Shown here: positions 58,826 through 64,000 of the stretch, in pieces
How positions within the stretch are numbered: the stretch's first letter is position 1
How the letters are laid out: each line of letters starts with the position of its first letter
DNA from: Linum tenue
Lineage: Eukaryota; Streptophyta; Magnoliopsida; Malpighiales; Linaceae
Length of the DNA: 64,000 nt
Reading direction: 5' to 3'
Assembly (NCBI GenBank): GCA_946122785.1
Contig: CAMGYJ010000004.1
Coordinates: forward strand, 16,266,150 to 16,330,149
Notes under the pieces: generated by a model
The model's database searches: none
What the model was told of the DNA's origin: nothing
The model's input: only the letters and a program-made list of their open reading frames with translations
Position numbers and translations under genes: made by a program

Positions 58826-60314
58826 TCAGGTTTCCAGGATTTGATAATGTACAGGGTGTGTTTATTGTCCCTTAGTTTACTCTGTACGCATGTTCTTATT
58901 ACTATTTTGGAGTTGCTGTGATGGAGTTTGATCCATTGTTAATGTATGTAACTATGTATGGATGTACTGGCTGAGACTCCTGTGAATAACAAGTATAAGT
59001 TATGCATTTCCCATATTTTTCACTGTATGCATTCCGCACGTCTAGCTTCTTGTTGATTCTACATTGGGTTCTACTTTGAAAGACATGGGTTGGACACAGA
59101 GCCTAGGTACGAGGCTATGTTCTTTTGTGGAAAATTGCAATAGCAACCCAATTTAACTTGTTAGAGCTGAGACCTGGAAATTGTGAGCAGAATCGCGGAT
59201 AAAGAGCGTGTTTGCTAAATTCAAGCTACGGCTAACAACACGAAGTACTCATTCTCATTAAAGTGAAAACATAATCAACCCTAACTCCTACGCAGCTTCA
59301 CCACCTTCGGTAGAAGTATACATGATCCGAGCTCTGTAAATGAAATCTGCACTAGTTAACTTAAGAAGTGGGTTTCTTTTTCACTCCAATCGCGATACCC
59401 TGCGGGGTTGAGAACGACAATGGCAATTTATCGAACACTTGGTGTGCATTTGCTTTGCTTTTGCATAGTTCGACAGCCATACTGCTCCACCTCTATTCGT
59501 GGATTTGCTGGAGACGTGAGAAGTGCCCATCAGGCAAATTGCCGCTGGCACGGAGAACTCGGTTCACCAACCATGCACTCGAGCTATCTGTCTATTTTGG
59601 ACAAGCGATTGGTTATTGGCTCCGATCATGAGACAAGCAGCTTCGATTGCGATTTCAAATGTTTTACACCGTGTTTGACAACTATGGGTTAAACTGCTTG
59701 GGGGTGCAAGTTGGTGGGGTGTAAGTGGAGAGGTGAATTGCTGCTTAGATGAAAAAGAAAGGGTGCAAATTAGTGAAAAGTAAGTACATTATATTATTAT
59801 ATATTAGATATATCAAATTAATACAAGATGTAATAATCATTGGTCGAGCGACCTCGAACCTCGAGATCCAACTTGTAATTGGTCATCCTACAGAATTCTC
59901 GTGCCTAATTTAACCATAATCAATGTGAAATCGATATATCATATTCACGTTCAAATATGTAAGTTAAACCAAGTCAACCAAGCGATCTCGATTTGACCAC
60001 ACAAACTTTGACAAACTTTCTCAACATAGGTTTTTACATTAATAATTTCTCATCCATCCTCCCTCACTTGCTCACCGTAATCAAACGATGACCCTCACAA
60101 CGTCCACATTAACGATAACGATAATGACAAATAATAATTATTAATATGTAATTATTATAAAAAATTATTCTTATTGCATAGTAGTACAATTATCATGATA
60201 AATATAATGAAATTGTTATTTAACATAATTTTATCCATAAAACAATTTAAACGTAAACATAATAATAGTAATAATACACATATCATTTTCATTTTCAATA
60301 AAGAGACCAAGGAC
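58826..60314. other. 3' flank of paralogue B, unassigned open frame, AT-rich DNA
   Basis: The first 200 bases are probably the 3' UTR. A 90-codon frame from an ATG at 59420 to 59692 (MAIYRTLGVHLLCFC...) has no motif I recognise, and no promoter or splice context; I do not call it a gene. From 59700 to 60314 the DNA is very AT-rich, and it abuts the broken end of the copia element. Confidence 0.45.
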
Positions 60315-63100
60315 AACAGTATGAATGGCTTCCACCCAGAAGGCAGGATGGACATAGGAGTGAAAGAGCAGTGCACGGGTCAGCTCAAGAACATGACGAT
60401 TCTTCGTCTCGATCAGTCCATTCTGATGGGACACACTGGGACATGACTGCTGAGGAAGAATACCCTTTTCACGGAATAGGGCTTGTAAGGGATGGGAAGA
60501 GAACTCACCGCCAGGGTCAGAGTGAAGAATGAGAATAACCTTGCCAAACTGCGTTGAAACCATCTGCATAAAGTCCCGAGCAATCTCAAACAAATCATAT
60601 TTCTGTTTGAGAAAGTAAACCCACGTGAACTTGGTAGCATGATCAATAAAGAGAGCAAAGTAGCGAAACCCCAACCGAGGTGTCACTGGCGATGGACCCC
60701 AGAGATGTGTGTGGACCAATCAAACGGTTTAGAGTACTCTGTGGAAATAGGATGAAAAGAGCGATGAGAGATCTTAGCTTCCACACAATGCACACACTCA
60801 TGATCAAGAATAGAGCGAATAGTACGCGACAACCAGTTTCTCTTAAACTATCAAAAGACATGTTTTATGGGGGTGGCCAAGTCTAAAGTGCTATAAATCC
60901 CAATCCGTCAACTTAACTGAGTAACCACAAGTGTCTAAACTAGAAGAAGATGACAAAACATCAACAACAGGTGCACAATCCCCTCCCTGAAGTTTGCGAC
61001 TAGCATGCCCGGTGTCCCCTACGAGCGTACCACCATGATCCACAACCGATCCACTTCTAGGTCCCACTGGTGGCTGGTAACTGTCAAGGAGGAAGATCAG
61101 ACCTCTCTTACTCCCGCGGCTGATCTCCACCCCCGTGTTTATGTCCTGCACATCACAACCATGAGTATCAAAGATGACTCGACACCCATTCTCAGTCAAC
61201 TGTCCCACTAGGGCTGTTAATCGGTCTCCGGTTTTCCGGTTAACCCGTCAACCGAACCGAAACCGTCGGTTTGATGGCCAACCGAAAACCGAGAATGGGC
61301 TGCGGTTAGCGGTTGCGGTTGCCTGTTTCCAGCTTGGTTCAGAGTGTAGCGGTTAGCGGTTAAAAACCGCAACCGAACAGACTAACCGCCAAAACCGACC
61401 CAATCAGTCAATTCGGCGTCGTTTCTCTTTGGGCGACCTCTTCTCTTCTCGGCCACCCAGTGCTCCGCCTCCCCTGACCTAATTCTAAATCCCAAATCGA
61501 AGACGAAGGAGGCGAGGCGATATCAGAAAGAATCTCAGCCGCCTCTCCTCCGCCTCCCCATTTCTGAACGGCTGAACCCTAGCCTCGCCGTCGAGCGCCA
61601 TCCTCCCGCTCCCGGCCTTCTTCGCGTCGCCATCCTCCCGCTGACCAACGCTGCTCCGCCTTCTTCCCCCATCTATTCCGGCGGCGGTGGAGATGAGAGT
61701 GGAGAAAAGCCCGGGGCTTTGCCAGCAGGACAATCAAATCCTCTATGGCGTCGAGATCAATTAGCCGAGCACCATGCATGTCCTCCGCCGATGGACCCCT
61801 ACCGAAGTTGTCGCCTCTGCCGATAAGAAAGCGATGACGTCAAGATCCAGCCACTTTTGGTTTCGCTCCAAGGCAAAGGAGAGAAGGTAGACCAGAGAAA
61901 ATCGATGGAAGGATTCAGAGCGGAGGAAGAAGTCGACGGGAATTGATGATTTTCTTGAAATTTTGGTGAGGGTAGAGGGTGGCAGAGAGAGCTTGCGATA
62001 GGAATGGAGAGATTAGAGAGAGGGGTTTTCTTTTGGAGAGAGGATAGGGTAACAGAGAATGAGATGGGGAGAAGGATCGAGAATGCTAGAGGTAGGGCTG
62101 TTAATTTCTATTTTTGTTTTATATTTTTTTGGAATTTTTATTTTTCTTTTCAATTAATTTCCGGTTGATAGTCAACCGACCAACCGAACCGACACCGACG
62201 GTTAGCGGTTTCGGCTAACCGATTGGACAATCGGTTGCGGTTGCGGTTGGCTGTTTTGACCTCTAATAGGTGTCGGCTAACCGACCCGTCGGTTCGGTTT
62301 AACCGCAACCGAACCGATTATCACCCCTATGTCCCACAGAGATCAAATTAGGCACAAGCTTTGGAACAAAGAATGTATGGGTAGAGATAAACGAGAACTA
62401 TGAACATGACCAAGACCCTCAACATCAATAGTAGAACCATCGGCCACCTGTAAACGAATACCAGAACGTGGCCGAAGAGAAGAAAAAACAGAGCGAGCAC
62501 TAGTCATACGATTCACTGCAGCTGATTCAAGATGCCAGGTGGAAGAGGAAGAGAAACCCATACCCGTGGAGAAGGCAGCCGTGAGAGTGGAAGGAAGAGA
62601 CTCCCGAAGAGCCTCCCTCACCAAATGACGAATCTCAGCTGATGACACACCGGAGGAGCTGGATACCCCGTCGGCCGAACAAAAAGAGGGAGCTAGTGTA
62701 GTAGCATAAACTGGACCCGAGGAGACGCGGCCAGCCTGAGGACGAGGGCCTCTACCAGCCGATGAGGGCCTCCACCAGCCCATGAACCACCCGACTGCCC
62801 ACGACCACGACCTCGCTGAGCTAGGATCGGACACTCACCAATAACATGCCCAGCAGCCTTACAGTAGTTGCACACTTTGTGCTTGGGACACTTGATTTGA
62901 ATGTGACCATGTTCTTTGCAATGGTAGCAAATAATCTCACCAGATGGAGTCCGACCGAATTGTGGGCGGCCATACTGGACAGCAAAGACAGAACCCGACT
63001 CGGAGGACGAGGTAATCTCGTTCTTCCTTGCCTCTTCCAGATTCAACTTCAAGATCTTGGTGAGTTCTCTGATTGAGAGCTCGAAATTGGTCGAAACCAT
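60315..63100 (-). pseudogene. Truncated Ty1/copia polyprotein, interrupted by an hAT
   Basis: On the minus strand the gag start (MVSTNFELSIREL, ATG at 63100) is followed by two CCHC knuckles (CYHCKEHGHIQIKCPKH and CNYCKAAGHVIGECP). Next is the protease region, where the usual catalytic DSG reads ESA. After the nested hAT come the end of the protease region and the pre-integrase (SVCIVWKL), then the integrase core (LFIDHATKFTWVYF, DPGGEFSSH, GLIETKNRH). The frame breaks around the gag-protease step near 62760, and sequence stops in the integrase (FWVEAIHT). Reverse transcriptase, RNase H and the 3' LTR are absent. The gag is far shorter than normal. The copy cannot move by itself. Confidence 0.85.
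61209..62329. mobile_element. hAT element nested in the copia element
   Basis: The ends TAGGGCTGTTAATCGG and CCGATTATCACCCCTA are inverted, with a perfect 8-bp duplication TGTCCCAC at 61201-61208 and 62330-62337. About 100-base subterminal zones repeat AACCG/CGGTT words. The interior 61410-62090 looks like host 5' gene sequence but no protein is recognisable. A partial second copy of the left end (TAGGGCTGTTAATTTC) lies at about 62093. Confidence 0.9.
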
Positions 63101-63133
63101 GGTACGAGTGCCACAACCGGACTCTGATACCAC

Positions 63134-63506
63134 TGAAAGAACCCCGCTTCTAGGGATTCTAGGGACTAATCTTCGGCACCCGTAATTATCGTAACAATTA
63201 GGGATTTAGGGGTTGAGAGAAAGAATTAGGGATTTAGATGAGAAGAACATAATAGAATTGGGAATCGGCCGAGGCCTTAGATTAGGAGAGAATAGAAATT
63301 AGGAGTTGAGAGAATTAGATTTAGAAGGACACTTTGCTTAATACTTTTCTTCATTCCTTATGACGTAAACCCAAAGTATATATTTATAGGGTAACTGCAG
63401 GAAAATCCTAATAACAATCCTAATCCGATTAAATCTCTACTAACCATAATTATGATTATCCTACCTAATATAATAATAAAAACCCTATTAGGGCGGGTAT
63501 CTGACA
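63134..63506 (-). mobile_element. LTR (5' LTR) of the minus-strand copia element
   Basis: On the minus strand the 373-bp repeat begins TGTCAGATACCCGCCC and ends GGTTCTTTCA. Immediately after it comes GTGGTATCAGAGTCCGG, a primer-binding site for initiator tRNA-Met. A TATA box (CTATAAATATATA on minus, about 63376-63389) and an A/T-rich leader fit an LTR promoter. No partner LTR exists in the window. Confidence 0.82.
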
Positions 63507-63570
63507 CTTTCCCACCGTCTATGAGAATCAAGAATATTTGTCAGATTCTATCCCTCCATATTTTGTACTC

Positions 63571-63813
63571 ATTACTCAAACTCAAGGATTTTGTGTAAGG
63601 CATACTTTGGAGTCTTATAGTTTTAATAGAAGTAATGACACAAATTACTCAAACTTGAGGCTTTTGTGTAAGGCATACTTTGGAGTCTTATAGTTTTAGG
63701 GTAATAGAAGTAATGACACAGATTACTCAAACTTGAGGCTTTTGTGTAAGCCTTGCATGTAATTTTGTTTGGAGTCTTTTAATTTGATACATATAGAAGT
63801 AATGACACATTCA
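63571..63813. repeat. Three-unit minisatellite, 73-92 bp period
   Basis: Units start with ATTACTCAAACT at 63571, 63644 and 63722 and share TTTTGTGTAAGGCATACTTTG and AGAAGTAATGACACA. The third unit carries an insertion. It lies just outside the copia LTR. Confidence 0.85.
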
Positions 63814-63856
63814 GAATTAGCCATTGGAAGAAAAACAATGATCATTTTCCTTCAAT

Positions 63857-64000
63857 TTTTTTTTGGCAAAAGATAGCTTGTATTACCAAGAAGCAAAGAT
63901 CACAAACGATTACAACTCCGAGCGGAGGCAAACGCAAAAATCAAACCCACCGATACGAGTAGGATACAAAGAAAGGGCCTTCCTAGCCACCCTATGGGCT
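63857..64000 (-). mobile_element. 3' end of a third copy of the LINE family, cut by the window edge
   Basis: Minus-strand reading gives VARKALSLYPT, the end of the RNase H domain of copies 1 and 2, then a diverged tail. The shared 3' motif TATCTTTTGCC plus an A9 tail appears as T9 on plus at 63856-63864. The rest lies beyond the window. Confidence 0.82.

Noticed and set aside
59368..59692. Overlapping 87- and 94-codon frames
   Set aside because: No start context, splice partner or family match. Kept only as unassigned in the regional note.
1..64000. CRISPR arrays, bacterial operons, tRNA or rRNA genes
   Set aside because: The tandem repeats here have no spacer architecture and no cas-like genes. 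The TGGTATCAGAG motifs are retroelement primer-binding sites, not tRNA genes.

Overview
The window is nuclear DNA of a flowering plant, probably a eudicot (an inference only). The signs are GT-AG introns, a plant-type MATE transporter, and a dense mix of plant transposon families: Helitron, MULE, PIF/Harbinger, hAT, Ty1/copia, L1 LINE and a TRIM. Host genes are few and mobile DNA fills most of the space. There is no bacterial or organellar gene order, no rRNA or tRNA gene that I could support, and no CRISPR array.

Layout. 0.7-9.4 kb: an apparently intact seven-exon MATE/DTX efflux transporter. Its large introns hold two hAT MITEs, a Helitron 3' end, tandem repeats and a 292-bp TRIM retroelement with identical terminal repeats. 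9.6-10.3 kb: an hAT element with a transposase tail remnant. 10.8-11.9 kb: three exons of a guanylate-binding-protein-like GTPase, then truncation. 13.3-16.5 kb: nested elements, with a PIF/Harbinger element carrying an ORF1 (Myb/SANT-like) gene and interrupted by a Harbinger MITE and by a MULE. 17.0-18.4 kb: a 5'-truncated LINE. 19.1-20.5 kb: a non-autonomous MULE. 21.2 kb: a second Helitron 3' end.

22.1-34.0 kb: the most notable block, a nearly complete plant Helitron. It carries an upstream RPA70-like gene, a large Rep/helicase gene (one intron, one frameshift) and a second, diverged RPA/OB-fold gene. It ends at a canonical hairpin plus CTAG at 33968; the 5' end was not resolved. A further Helitron-like end lies at 34798. 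35.2-39.0 kb: a minus-strand run of decayed exons from at least three unrelated host genes (TPR protein, NDR-type kinase, BAR-domain protein), a chimeric capture-like cluster. 39.3-45.3 kb: a MuDR-like transposase gene on the minus strand with two frameshifts. A 2-kb solo LTR (5-bp duplication ACTTT) splits it inside the zinc-knuckle codons. Its end shares GCGGTGA/TCACCGC subterminal repeats with the MULE at 14.4-15.4 kb.

45-64 kb: hAT MITEs, a second copy of the same LINE family, a small gene with a TATA box and 5'-UTR intron (50.6-51.0 kb), and two intact four-exon paralogues of a small protein family I do not recognise (51.2-51.9 kb minus; 58.1-58.8 kb plus). A 2.15-kb MULE with a 9-bp duplication and a GC-rich MULE-like element lie between the paralogues. 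The window ends with a truncated minus-strand copia element interrupted by an hAT, a three-unit minisatellite and a third LINE copy running off the edge.

Exon boundaries were placed by eye from splice consensus and reading-frame continuity. Family names rest on motif recognition, not on a database search.
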